From an uncultured Coriobacteriaceae bacterium (lineage in GTDB: Bacteria; Actinomycetota; Coriobacteriia; Coriobacteriales; UMGS124), in assembly GCA_900539345.1 (NCBI GenBank), contig UQBS01000001.1, forward strand, positions 73,045 through 137,044: 64,000 nucleotides of DNA. The letters are read 5' to 3'. Numbering within the stretch: the stretch's first letter is position 1; every line of letters begins with the position of its first letter. Positions 18,552-25,928 of this stretch are shown here, one piece after another. The translations under genes and the position numbers were made by a program. The notes under the pieces are model-generated. The model had not been told where the DNA came from, did not search any database, and was given only the letters and a program-made list of their open reading frames with translations.

Positions 18552-19508
18552 ATGCTGTTAAAAGAAGTTCTTGACTTGTTTGAATTGCTTGATACCCCCG
18601 CCGCTTGCGGTGAGACCGCCAAGCAGCTTCTGCTTGAGAACGGCGCCGATGAGGTAACTGTCACCACCATCGAGGGTGCCAAGGGTTCCACCGACTGCAT
18701 CAAGGCTCTCATCAAGGGTTCCAACGGCAAGTCTTCCGGCGGCACCGCCCCCACGCTGGGCATCATCGGTCGCCTGGGCGGCCTGGGCGCCCGTCCTGCC
18801 ATGATCGGTTTCGTCTCCGACGGTGACGGCGCTCTTGCCGCCCTGGCCGCCGGTCTCAAAATCGCCAAGATGCACCGCAACGGCGACGTCCTTGAGGGTG
18901 ACGTCATCGTGGCCACCCACATCTGCCCCGACGCCCCCACCCAGGAGCACTTCCCTGTGCCCTTCATGGGTTCGCCTATCTCCATGGTGCAGTGCAACAT
19001 GGCCGAGGTCGACGAGCGCATGGACGCCATCCTCTCCATCGACACCACCAAGGGCAACCGCGTCATCAACCTCAACGGCATCGCCATCTCCAACACCGTC
19101 AAGGAGGGCTACATTCTCGAGGTGTCCAACGATCTTATGGACATTTACACCACGGTGACCGGCAAGCTGCCCGCCATCTTCCCGCTTGCCCAGCAGGACA
19201 TTACGCCCTATGGCAACGACCTGCACCACATCAACTCCATCCTGCAGCCTGCCGTTGTGACCAATGCCCCCGTTGTGGGCGTCGCCATCACCGCCGAGAT
19301 GCCCACCGCCGGCTGCGCCACCGGTGCCAGCCGTCCCGTTGACGTCGAGACCGCTGCCCGCTACGCCGTCGAGGTCGCCAAGTTCTACGGCGCTGGCAAG
19401 TGCCAGTTCTACAGCCAGGGCGAGTTCGACCACCTCATCAAGCTGTATGGTCCGATGAATCGCTTCCAGACCTTTGGCGAGGGCATGCCTGTCAACGAGA
19501 ATGACTAG
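18552..19508 (+). CDS. DUF1177 family protein
   Basis: The 318-residue protein matches the DUF1177 family, which has no established biochemical role. Visible landmarks are an N-terminal LLDTPAACGETAKQLLLENGA segment, a GKSSGGTAPTLGIIGRLGGLGARP loop, VATHICPDAPTQEHFPVPFMG, and VGVAITAEMPTAGCATG near the C-terminus with conserved His, Asp and Glu that could hold metal. In many genomes DUF1177 sits beside AroM and peptide or OPT transporters, as here. ATG at 18552 follows AAAAGAGG. No signal peptide. A hydrolase or racemase role on imported peptides is only inference from context. Confidence 0.85.
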   Translation: MLLKEVLDLFELLDTPAACGETAKQLLLENGADEVTVTTIEGAKGSTDCIKALIKGSNGKSSGGTAPTLGIIGRLGGLGARPAMIGFVSDGDGALAALAAGLKIAKMHRNGDVLEGDVIVATHICPDAPTQEHFPVPFMGSPISMVQCNMAEVDERMDAILSIDTTKGNRVINLNGIAISNTVKEGYILEVSNDLMDIYTTVTGKLPAIFPLAQQDITPYGNDLHHINSILQPAVVTNAPVVGVAITAEMPTAGCATGASRPVDVETAARYAVEVAKFYGAGKCQFYSQGEFDHLIKLYGPMNRFQTFGEGMPVNEND

Positions 19509-19549
19509 TTTTACCTGCTAGTTTAAGAAATAGACGATAGGGAGGGTTC

Positions 19550-20233
19550 ATGGCTTCGGGTAAAAAAGTGCTTGCGGCAATCACTATCGGACAGGCGCCG
19601 CGCGTCGACATCATGGGCGACATCGCCCCGATGCTGCCGGCGCATGTCGAGGTGCGTGAGTACGGCGCGCTCGATGACTACACGCTCGAGCAGATCGAGG
19701 CGGCCGTGACGGTCGAGCCCGGCGATGAGATGCTCGTCTCGCGCATGCGCGACGGTCGTCAGGCCCACTTCACCCAGAGGTTCGTGAACCCTCTTGTGCA
19801 AGCAAAGATTGACCAGGCTGAGCGGGAGGGGGCAGACGCCGTGGCCCTCTTCTGCACCGGCGTGTTCCCCGAGTTCCACCACGAGAAGCTCTTCCTTGAG
19901 CCGCAGCCCCTGCTGCACGCGGTGGCCCGCAACCTGGCTGGCGGCAAGCGCATCGGCATCCTTGTGCCCATGCCCGACCAGGTGGAGCAGGCCTACGAGT
20001 TCTGGGGCCGCAGCGGCGTCGACGTGTTCGTGGCCAGCGCGAGCCCCTACCTGGATTTCGAGGCGGTCAAGGAGGCGGGCAAGCAGTTTGCCGACAAGGA
20101 CCTTGCCTTCATGTGCACCGACTGCATGGGCTACTCGGCAGCCATGAAGGAGGCCCTGGAAGAGACGAGCGGCCTGCCTGTGCTGCTTCCCCGTACCCTT
20201 GCGGCCCGCATCCTGACTGAGCTTCTCGTTTAA
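19550..20233 (+). CDS. AroM family protein
   Basis: The 227-residue protein begins KVLAAITIGQAPRVDIMGDI and contains GVFPEFHH, GGKRIGILVPMPDQV and MCTDCMGYS, matching the AroM family, whose fold resembles Asp/Glu/hydantoin racemases with paired Cys (here Cys in LFCTGVFP and TDCMGY). The name comes from an E. coli gene next to aroL; no enzyme activity is established. It follows DUF1177 by 41 bases and precedes an aminopeptidase gene by 28. ATG at 19550 follows an AGGGAGG site. A racemase-like role on amino acids or hydantoins is plausible but unproven. Confidence 0.87.
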   Translation: MASGKKVLAAITIGQAPRVDIMGDIAPMLPAHVEVREYGALDDYTLEQIEAAVTVEPGDEMLVSRMRDGRQAHFTQRFVNPLVQAKIDQAEREGADAVALFCTGVFPEFHHEKLFLEPQPLLHAVARNLAGGKRIGILVPMPDQVEQAYEFWGRSGVDVFVASASPYLDFEAVKEAGKQFADKDLAFMCTDCMGYSAAMKEALEETSGLPVLLPRTLAARILTELLV

Positions 20234-20261
20234 CCTCGCACGTGAAAGGACGTTGACCTGC

Positions 20262-21581
20262 ATGAGCGATATTGAGACCTCGCTTGAGCTCATCGAGTTC
20301 ATCAAGCAGAGCCCCAGCATGTTCCATTCGGTGGCTTCGGCCAGGCGCTATCTTGACGCCGCCGGCTTCGAGTGCCTGCGCGAGGGCGACGAGTGGAACG
20401 TCGTACCTGGCGGCAGCTACTACGCCGTTCGCAACAACTCCAGCCTCATTGCCTTCAAGGTGGGCTCCGAGCTGTCGAACTATCACTTCCAGATTGCCGC
20501 CGCTCACACCGACTCGCCTACGTTCAAGGTCAAGGCCGTGCCTGAGCTTGAGGGTCCTGGCGACTACCTGCGCCTGAACGTCGAGGTGTACGGCGGTCCC
20601 ATCGACTCCACCTGGCTCGACAGGCCGCTTGGCCTGGCGGGCCGCGTGCTCGTTCAGACCCCGAGCGGCATCGAGAGCCGCCTTCTGCACATCGACGAGG
20701 ACGTGCTCATCATCCCGAACATGTGCATCCACTTCGACCGTTCGGTCAATGACGGCAAGGCCTTCAACCGCCAGGTGGACCTGTGCCCCCTCATGAGCGC
20801 CGGCAACCTTACGCGGGGCGCCTTCGACGAGATGGTCGCCCAGCGCCTGGGTTGCGCCGTGGAAGACATCCTGGCCAAGGACCTTTTCCTGGTCAACCGC
20901 CAGCAGGGGTGCGTCTGGGGCTTCGACAAAGAGTTTGTCTCCACGCCCAAGCTCGATGACCTGCAGTGTACTTTTGTGGCGCTCAAGGGCTTGCTTGAGG
21001 CTGCGCCCAACGATGCCTGCGTGAACGTGGTCGCCCTCTTTGACAACGAGGAGGTCGGCTCCAACACCAAGCAGGGCGCCATGTCCACGTTCCTGCACGA
21101 CGTGCTCGTGCGCATGAACGCGGCGCTGGGCAAGGGCGAGCAGGACTACTACCGCGCGGTTGCCAAATCGTTCCTCGTGAGCTGCGACAACGCCCATGCG
21201 GTCCACCCCAACATTCCGGGCAAGACCGACGACTGCAACAAGGCCAAGCTCAACGGCGGTCCCGTCATCAAGGAGGCCGCGAACCAGAAGTACACGACCG
21301 ATGCCTTTAGCCGCGCCGTGTTCACCGCGCTGTGCAAGAAGGCCGGTATCCCCCTGCAGACGTTTGCCAACCGCAGCGATGTCGCCGGCGGCTCCACCTT
21401 GGGCAACCTGTCCAACACGCAGGTCAGCGTGCACGCCGTGGACATCGGCATGCCTCAGCTTGCCATGCACTCGAGCTACGAGACGGGCGGCGTCAAGGAC
21501 ACGGCTTATGGCATCGCGGCCCTCAAGGCGTTCTTCGAGGCGGACATTGCCATCGATGGTGCTGACGGAGCTGCCTGGTAG
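20262..21581 (+). CDS. M18 family aminopeptidase (aspartyl-aminopeptidase type)
   Basis: The 439-residue cytosolic zinc peptidase carries M18 metal sites: IAAAHTDSPTFKVK (His/Asp), DNEEVGSNTKQGA (Glu pair plus ligand) and MHSSYETGG near the C-terminus (His ligand), with the SCDNAHAVHPN segment. M18 enzymes form dodecameric tetrahedra and trim acidic or neutral N-terminal residues from peptides. I chose ATG 20262; a TTG at 20253 is too close to the AAAGGA site. It ends the DUF1177-AroM-M18 operon and would finish degradation of peptides imported by the adjacent ABC system. Confidence 0.94.
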   Translation: MSDIETSLELIEFIKQSPSMFHSVASARRYLDAAGFECLREGDEWNVVPGGSYYAVRNNSSLIAFKVGSELSNYHFQIAAAHTDSPTFKVKAVPELEGPGDYLRLNVEVYGGPIDSTWLDRPLGLAGRVLVQTPSGIESRLLHIDEDVLIIPNMCIHFDRSVNDGKAFNRQVDLCPLMSAGNLTRGAFDEMVAQRLGCAVEDILAKDLFLVNRQQGCVWGFDKEFVSTPKLDDLQCTFVALKGLLEAAPNDACVNVVALFDNEEVGSNTKQGAMSTFLHDVLVRMNAALGKGEQDYYRAVAKSFLVSCDNAHAVHPNIPGKTDDCNKAKLNGGPVIKEAANQKYTTDAFSRAVFTALCKKAGIPLQTFANRSDVAGGSTLGNLSNTQVSVHAVDIGMPQLAMHSSYETGGVKDTAYGIAALKAFFEADIAIDGADGAAW

Positions 21582-21638
21582 GCGTTGTGCCTGCGGTTTT
21601 ACGCTGCTTGCACGTAAGCTTTTTTGAACGTAAAGAAC

Positions 21639-21677
21639 AAAAGGCCGACTCGGAGGAAATTCCGAGCCGGCCTTTCT
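21639..21677. terminator. Bidirectional terminator between M18 and binding-protein copy 2
   Basis: AAAGGCCG...CTCGGA pairs with TCCGAG...CGGCCTTT. T runs occur on both sides (CTTTCTC on plus, CCTTTTGTTCTTT on minus). Confidence 0.85.
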
Positions 21678-21704
21678 CATGCCGCTATGCCAGGCGCTTT
21701 GTCG

Positions 21705-23318
21705 TTAGTCGACCCAGGTGTTGCGGTCGGGGGTAACGAAACGCAGGGTGCTGTCGGGGCGCTGCACGAAGCCGTGGACGCGGGGGTTCACGGCGTAGTA
21801 CAGGTTGGGGACGGCGTAGTACACGCCCACATAATCCTTCATCGCAATTTCGATGACCTGCTGGTAGTACTTGGCGCGCTCGTCCTGGTCGGTGGTCTGG
21901 ACGGCCTTGAGGAGCAGGTCGTCGACCTCGGCGTTGACGTAGCCGGCGCCGTTGCCGATTGCCGTCGTCTGGTTCGAGGCGAACAGGTTGTTGAGGAAGA
22001 AGTAGGGGTCGGGGTACCAGGACCAGGACATGGCGTACGCATCGGCCTTGCCGCCGCAGACGGCGTCGGAGAAGGAGCCCCACTCGCCGATGACGGGGGT
22101 CACGTTCACGCCCAGGGCAGCCCAGTAACCCTGGAGCATGGTGGTCAGGTCGACGCGGGCCTGGTTGTTGGTGACGTACATCGAGATGTCGAAGCCGCTG
22201 GCATAGCCGGCGTCAGACATGAGCTGCATGGCTTGCTCGAGATCGTACGTGGGTGCGAGGCTCTCGAGGCTGGCGTCGTAGGCCCAGGAGCCGAAGGGGA
22301 TGGGCAGGTAGCCGGGGACGGCGTCGTTGTACTGGTAGAGCGCGGCGCGGATGGCGTCCCAGTCGGCGGCCATGGCGAGGGCCTTGCGGACGTTGACGTC
22401 GGCCAGGGGGTTGGGCCTGCCTTCAATCTCGTCGCGGGAGTTGAGGCGGATGTAGTTGATCTGGAGGGCCTGGGTGGTCCAGAGCTCCACAGCGTCGGAG
22501 TTGCCGACGGTGGCGATGGCCTCGCCCTGAATGTCGGTCGCGATGTCGACCTCGCCGGTCACGGCGGCGTTGCCGTTCTGGGTCAGGTCGGTGATGAAGC
22601 GGAACACGAGGGTGTCGATATTGGGGCGGCCGAGCCAGTAGGCGTCGTTGGCCTCGAGCACGGCACGCTCGTCGAGGGAGAACTCAACAAGCTTGAAGGG
22701 ACCGGTGCCGCAGAGGTTCTTGCCGAAGTTGTCGCCGTAGCCCTCGACGTCTTCCTGGGCAATGATGGAGTTGCCGGCGTCGGTGAGGGCGGTGAGGAAG
22801 GCGGCGCAGGCGTTGGTCAGGGTGCAGGTGACCTCGAGGTCGCCGGTGGCCTCGGCCTTGTCGAGCATGGACAGACGCGCGTTGTCGGAGAACTGGCCGG
22901 AGCGGTTCAGCGAGTAGGCGACGTCCTCGGCGGTGAGGGCGCGTGCGTCATGGTAGTCCGAAGCGGTGAAATTGACACCCTCGCGAATCTGGAAGACATA
23001 GGTGATGCCGTCCTCGGAGACCTCCCAGCTGGTGGCCAGGGAGGGGACGAACTCGGAAAGGTCGTCGTTGTACTCGATGAGACGGTCGGTGACCTCGCAG
23101 ATGATCTGGCTCTCATAGGTGCCGGAATAGTGGATGGGGTCGAGCTTGGAGGGGGCAGAGGCCAGGGACACCGTGAGGGTGCCGCCCTGCTTGGGCTCCT
23201 CGGCCTTGGCGACGTTAACGCCGGTGTTTGCGAAGGTGCTGGCCAGACCAGCGGCGGCGAAGGCGCCGGCTGCGGCTGCTACGAAGGAACGGCGGGAAAC
23301 ATTGTTGGTGATAGCCAT
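21705..23318 (-). CDS. Tat-exported peptide-binding protein (SBP family 5), copy 2
   Basis: The 537-residue protein has exactly the length of copy 1 and the same domain order: Tat leader (NVSRRSFVAAAAGAFAAAGLAS), AKAEE junction, then KQGGTLTV and the SBP_5 fold. Most residues are shared with copy 1, and differences cluster in patches that include pocket-region segments such as ALTAEDV and the Tyr/Trp loops. ATG at 23318 follows AAAAGGAG. It has no permease or ATPase genes of its own, so it probably delivers a second peptide class to the importer at 12.7-16.6 kb. No lipobox. Confidence 0.92.
   Translation of the reverse strand: MAITNNVSRRSFVAAAAGAFAAAGLASTFANTGVNVAKAEEPKQGGTLTVSLASAPSKLDPIHYSGTYESQIICEVTDRLIEYNDDLSEFVPSLATSWEVSEDGITYVFQIREGVNFTASDYHDARALTAEDVAYSLNRSGQFSDNARLSMLDKAEATGDLEVTCTLTNACAAFLTALTDAGNSIIAQEDVEGYGDNFGKNLCGTGPFKLVEFSLDERAVLEANDAYWLGRPNIDTLVFRFITDLTQNGNAAVTGEVDIATDIQGEAIATVGNSDAVELWTTQALQINYIRLNSRDEIEGRPNPLADVNVRKALAMAADWDAIRAALYQYNDAVPGYLPIPFGSWAYDASLESLAPTYDLEQAMQLMSDAGYASGFDISMYVTNNQARVDLTTMLQGYWAALGVNVTPVIGEWGSFSDAVCGGKADAYAMSWSWYPDPYFFLNNLFASNQTTAIGNGAGYVNAEVDDLLLKAVQTTDQDERAKYYQQVIEIAMKDYVGVYYAVPNLYYAVNPRVHGFVQRPDSTLRFVTPDRNTWVD
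21850..22037 (-). repeat. 188-bp perfect repeat shared with 16924-17111
   Basis: Reading both binding-protein genes base by base, 16924-17111 and 21850-22037 are identical over 188 positions, while flanking parts of the same genes differ by several percent. This suggests recent gene conversion between the paralogs or strong constraint on that C-lobe segment. Confidence 0.85.
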
Positions 23319-23514
23319 GGGTACGCTCCTTTTCCTTGAACGGCGAAACGTGAAACATAAATGAAGCAAAATAGACAGAATATTCCTACCTGTGCATAAA
23401 ACAGCGAGAACACTCTTACTTATGATTCAAGCTGTTGGGCAGATAGTAGCATCCCTTTAGGCGGTTAAAGTTACTACACTGTTAAATGAGGTCACTGGTA
23501 TCCGTATACAGAAT

Positions 23515-23551
23515 GAGGGGCCGGCCCGGAGAATTTCCGAACCGGCCCCTC
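23515..23551 (-). terminator. Terminator of the hypB-like gene
   Basis: GAGGGGCCGG pairs with CCGGCCCCTC, 50 bases beyond the stop of the minus-strand hypB-like gene. An inner partial stem (CGGAGAATTTCCG) extends it. Confidence 0.65.
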
Positions 23552-23600
23552 ATGCGTGCCGTTGGTATGCAGTTGGTTGCGACGTGCGGGAAGCGTGAGC

Positions 23601-24290
23601 CTAGAGCGCGGCGCTGGCAGCGAGCGTCTTGTCGCGCATCTCGCACAACCAGTCGGCCAGCTCGGCGATGCCCTGGCCGTTGCGCGCGTCGGTCTCAAAG
23701 ACGCGCGTGGTGGGGTTGAGGGCGCGAGCCTGCTTCTTGAGGGCGTTCATGTCGAAATCGGGGTTGAGCGGCAGGTACGCGCACTTCGTTACGATGAGCG
23801 CGTTGGTGACGGCGAACATCGGCGGGTACTTGTACACCTTGTCATAGCCCTCGGGCACCGACAGGAGCATGACGCGCGTGTGGGCTCCCGTGTCAAAATC
23901 GGCCGGGCACACGAGGTTGCCGATGTTCTCGAGCACCATGAAGTCGAAGTGGTGGTCGCCAAACGCCGCGAACGAGCGCTTGACCATGCCCATCTCCACG
24001 TGGCACACGCCCTTGGTGTTGAGCTCGACGGAAGCCACGCCGGCTTCCTTGATCTTGAGCGCATCCACATCGCTCTCGAGGTCAGCCTCGATGACGCCGC
24101 ACTCCAGGCCGCGGGCCTTGAGCTCCTTGAGAAGGGCCAGGATGAGCGTGGTCTTGCCGGCGCCGGGCGAGGCCATCACATCGAGGAAGAACGTGCCTTC
24201 TTTGGCCAGCTTCTGGCGCCACTGGTCGGCTTCCTGGGTGTTCTCCCAGAGAATCGATTGCTTGACTTCAATGACCTTGGTCTCGTCCAT
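23601..24290 (-). CDS. hypB: HypB-like nickel-insertion GTPase
   Basis: The 229-residue SIMIBI-class protein resembles HypB, the GTPase that helps load Ni into [NiFe] hydrogenase. It has the P-loop SPGAGKTTLILALL, VIEADLESDVDALKI (switch I), the CHVEMGM metal-site Cys-His, VLENIGNLVCPADFDTG (switch II) and ARNGQGIAELADWL at the end. The N-terminal CxxCGC site and His stretch of some HypBs are absent. The G4 guanine-specificity motif, normally NKxD, reads TKCA here. No other hyp or hydrogenase gene is in the window. ATG at 24290 follows GGGAGG. A paralogous metallochaperone is the main alternative. Confidence 0.85.
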   Translation of the reverse strand: MDETKVIEVKQSILWENTQEADQWRQKLAKEGTFFLDVMASPGAGKTTLILALLKELKARGLECGVIEADLESDVDALKIKEAGVASVELNTKGVCHVEMGMVKRSFAAFGDHHFDFMVLENIGNLVCPADFDTGAHTRVMLLSVPEGYDKVYKYPPMFAVTNALIVTKCAYLPLNPDFDMNALKKQARALNPTTRVFETDARNGQGIAELADWLCEMRDKTLAASAAL

Positions 24291-24331
24291 CTGACGATGC
24301 CTCCCTTTTGGTTGCCTGATACGCATGCGGG

Positions 24332-24361
24332 AATACGGGAGGCACGATCGCCTTCCGTATT
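24332..24361. promoter_or_regulatory. 30-bp dyad upstream of the hypB-like gene
   Basis: AATACGGGAGGC and GCCTTCCGTATT form a 12-bp inverted repeat (one G-T pair) around ACGATC, 42 bases before the hypB start and between divergent genes. It could be an operator or a leader hairpin on the hypB transcript. It does not match the NikR consensus I know. Confidence 0.45.
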
Positions 24362-24437
24362 GCCTTAGCAACCCCCTGCGATTTGCTTTGGCCCCGTCAG
24401 GGGAGAAGGGTAGCACAAACCACGGCTTGCGAAGCGT

Positions 24438-24443
24438 TATAAT
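24438..24443 (+). promoter_or_regulatory. -10 element of the metallophosphoesterase gene
   Basis: A perfect TATAAT lies 35 bases before the GTG start. No convincing -35 is visible at 16-18 bases upstream. Confidence 0.45.
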
Positions 24444-24477
24444 CACCCGCGTTTGCCTTTTACCGTGAGGAGCGCCC

Positions 24478-25092
24478 GTGCTTTGGTTTACTAGTGATTT
24501 GCATCTTTGCCATGAGAACATCCTGACCTTTACGCAGCGCCCCTTTGCCACGGTGGACGAGATGGCGCAGGGCATTATTGCCAACATCAACGAGTGCGTG
24601 GGGGAGAGCGACACCCTCTGCATCCTGGGCGACCTGTCGATGAAGGGCAGGCAAGACGAGGTGCTCGACCTTTTGCGCGGCATCCGTTGCCAGCATATAC
24701 AGCTTGTGCGCGGCAACCACGACCTCGATTGGGACGACACGGACTTTTTCGAGCGCATCGACGACTATCGCGACATCAAATACAACAAGACGCGCGTGGT
24801 TGCCAGCCATTATCCGTTTATGACCTGGAACGGTATTTTCCGCGGCGTGATTCATGTGCACGGGCATATTCACAGCACGGGTTCCCATTACAACGAGTTG
24901 CAGCGTGCGAAGGGCTATCGCCGCTACGATGTGGGTGTCGACGCAAACGACTGCCGCCCGGTGAGCATTGCCCAGATTCGCGAGTTCTTCAAGGGTTGGG
25001 AGTGCGTTACCCCAGCTCAGGACAATGAAAATTTGGGCCTGGAACCCCGTGAGTGGGTCCCAGGCCCAAATGACAAGCCAGGTCGTAAATAA
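24478..25092 (+). CDS. Calcineurin-like metallophosphoesterase
   Basis: The 204-residue protein has the two-metal phosphoesterase motifs: SDLHLCHENI at the N-terminus, GDLS near 55, GNHD near 80, SHYPF near 105 and HGHIHSTG near 125. Small stand-alone members hydrolyse phosphodiesters or nucleotides; the substrate is unknown. GTG at 24478 follows GAGGAG. The last 20 or so codons run through a hairpin that terminates the convergent xpt gene, so the C-terminal tail (LGLEPREWVPGPN) is probably a by-product of the terminator rather than conserved protein. Confidence 0.85.
   Translation: MLWFTSDLHLCHENILTFTQRPFATVDEMAQGIIANINECVGESDTLCILGDLSMKGRQDEVLDLLRGIRCQHIQLVRGNHDLDWDDTDFFERIDDYRDIKYNKTRVVASHYPFMTWNGIFRGVIHVHGHIHSTGSHYNELQRAKGYRRYDVGVDANDCRPVSIAQIREFFKGWECVTPAQDNENLGLEPREWVPGPNDKPGRK
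25031..25071 (-). terminator. Terminator of xpt, inside the 3' end of the phosphoesterase gene
   Basis: ATTTGGGCCTGG and CCAGGCCCAAAT form a strong stem. The T-rich tail (ATTTTCATTG) is on the minus strand, so it serves xpt. Confidence 0.75.
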
Positions 25093-25110
25093 AGGGAGAA
25101 GCCTCGCGGC

Positions 25111-25695
25111 TTACGCGAACTCGATCTCGCCGGTCTCGTGGTTCATGGACGTGACGATGGCCAGCGAGTCGAGGTCGTAGCCGTCCTCGCGCAGCTCGCG
25201 GCCGCCGGGCTGGAAACCCTTCTCAATCGCGATGCCGATGCCCGTGACCTGGGCGCCGGCCTCCTCGCAAATCTCGATGAGGCCGCGCAAGGCGCAACCG
25301 TTGGCGAGGAAGTCGTCGATGATGAGCACGCGGTCGCCCTCGTTGAGGTAGCGCTTCGTCACGATGACGTCGAAATCCTTCTGCTTGGTGAAGGAATGAA
25401 TCTTGGTGCAGTACTGCTCGCCGTCGAGGTTGATGGAGAGCGTCTTCTTGGCGAAGATGACGGGCACGTTGCCGAAGTGGCGGGCCACGCAACATGCGAT
25501 GCCGATGCCGGAGGACTCGATGGTGAGGATCTTGTCGACGGGCTTGCCTGCGAAGTGCTCGGCCCAGGCGGCGCCCATGCGGTCGAAGAGCTCCACGTCG
25601 CACTGGTGGTTGAGGAAGGCGTCAACCTTCAACACATTGCCGGCCTTTACCGTACCGTCGCGCCTGATACGCTCCTCGAGTTCGATCATGCCCAC
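25111..25695 (-). CDS. xpt: Xanthine phosphoribosyltransferase
   Basis: The cytosolic purine-salvage enzyme converts xanthine plus PRPP to XMP. The roughly 194-residue product shows VLKVDAFLNHQ, IESSGIGIA, the SFTKQK loop and the PRPP-binding VLIIDDFLANGCA, followed by GIGIAIEKGFQPG, all Xpt signatures. I place the start at GTG 25695 because AAGGA is 8 bases upstream; ATG 25689, two codons later, is the other choice (14 bases from the site). The leader does not show a purine-riboswitch core. It is divergent from the large adhesin gene. Confidence 0.93.
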   Translation of the reverse strand: MGMIELEERIRRDGTVKAGNVLKVDAFLNHQCDVELFDRMGAAWAEHFAGKPVDKILTIESSGIGIACCVARHFGNVPVIFAKKTLSINLDGEQYCTKIHSFTKQKDFDVIVTKRYLNEGDRVLIIDDFLANGCALRGLIEICEEAGAQVTGIGIAIEKGFQPGGRELREDGYDLDSLAIVTSMNHETGEIEFA

Positions 25696-25782
25696 CGCTG
25701 TCGTCCTTCCTTCTGAAATGCAACCCGTCGTTTGCGCGCAATGCAACATTTTGCGATTGGCTTACATTACCACGAGTCACGG

Positions 25783-25799
25783 CATAACCGCGGGTTATG
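25783..25799. promoter_or_regulatory. CATAACC-GCG-GGTTATG dyad between xpt and the adhesin gene
   Basis: A perfect 7-bp inverted repeat with a 3-base spacer lies about 90 bases upstream of the xpt start. A TATAAT followed by TATACG lies at 25820-25830 in the same divergent region. An operator function is likely but the regulator is unknown. Confidence 0.4.
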
Positions 25800-25928
25800 G
25801 CTTATATTGACGATAGATGTATAATTATACGTGCCGAGTTCTGTGAAGCTCGGCGACGGGTTCGTCAAAGCGTGGCAGCACCGAGGGGTGCCGGCGTGCG
25901 GCCCCCTTCTCGATGAAAGGAGACCGTC

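Noticed and set aside
25750..25860. Purine riboswitch upstream of xpt
   Set aside because: The conserved purine aptamer core (junction bases and loop sequences) is not visible in the leader on the minus strand; only a CATAACC/GGTTATG dyad is present.
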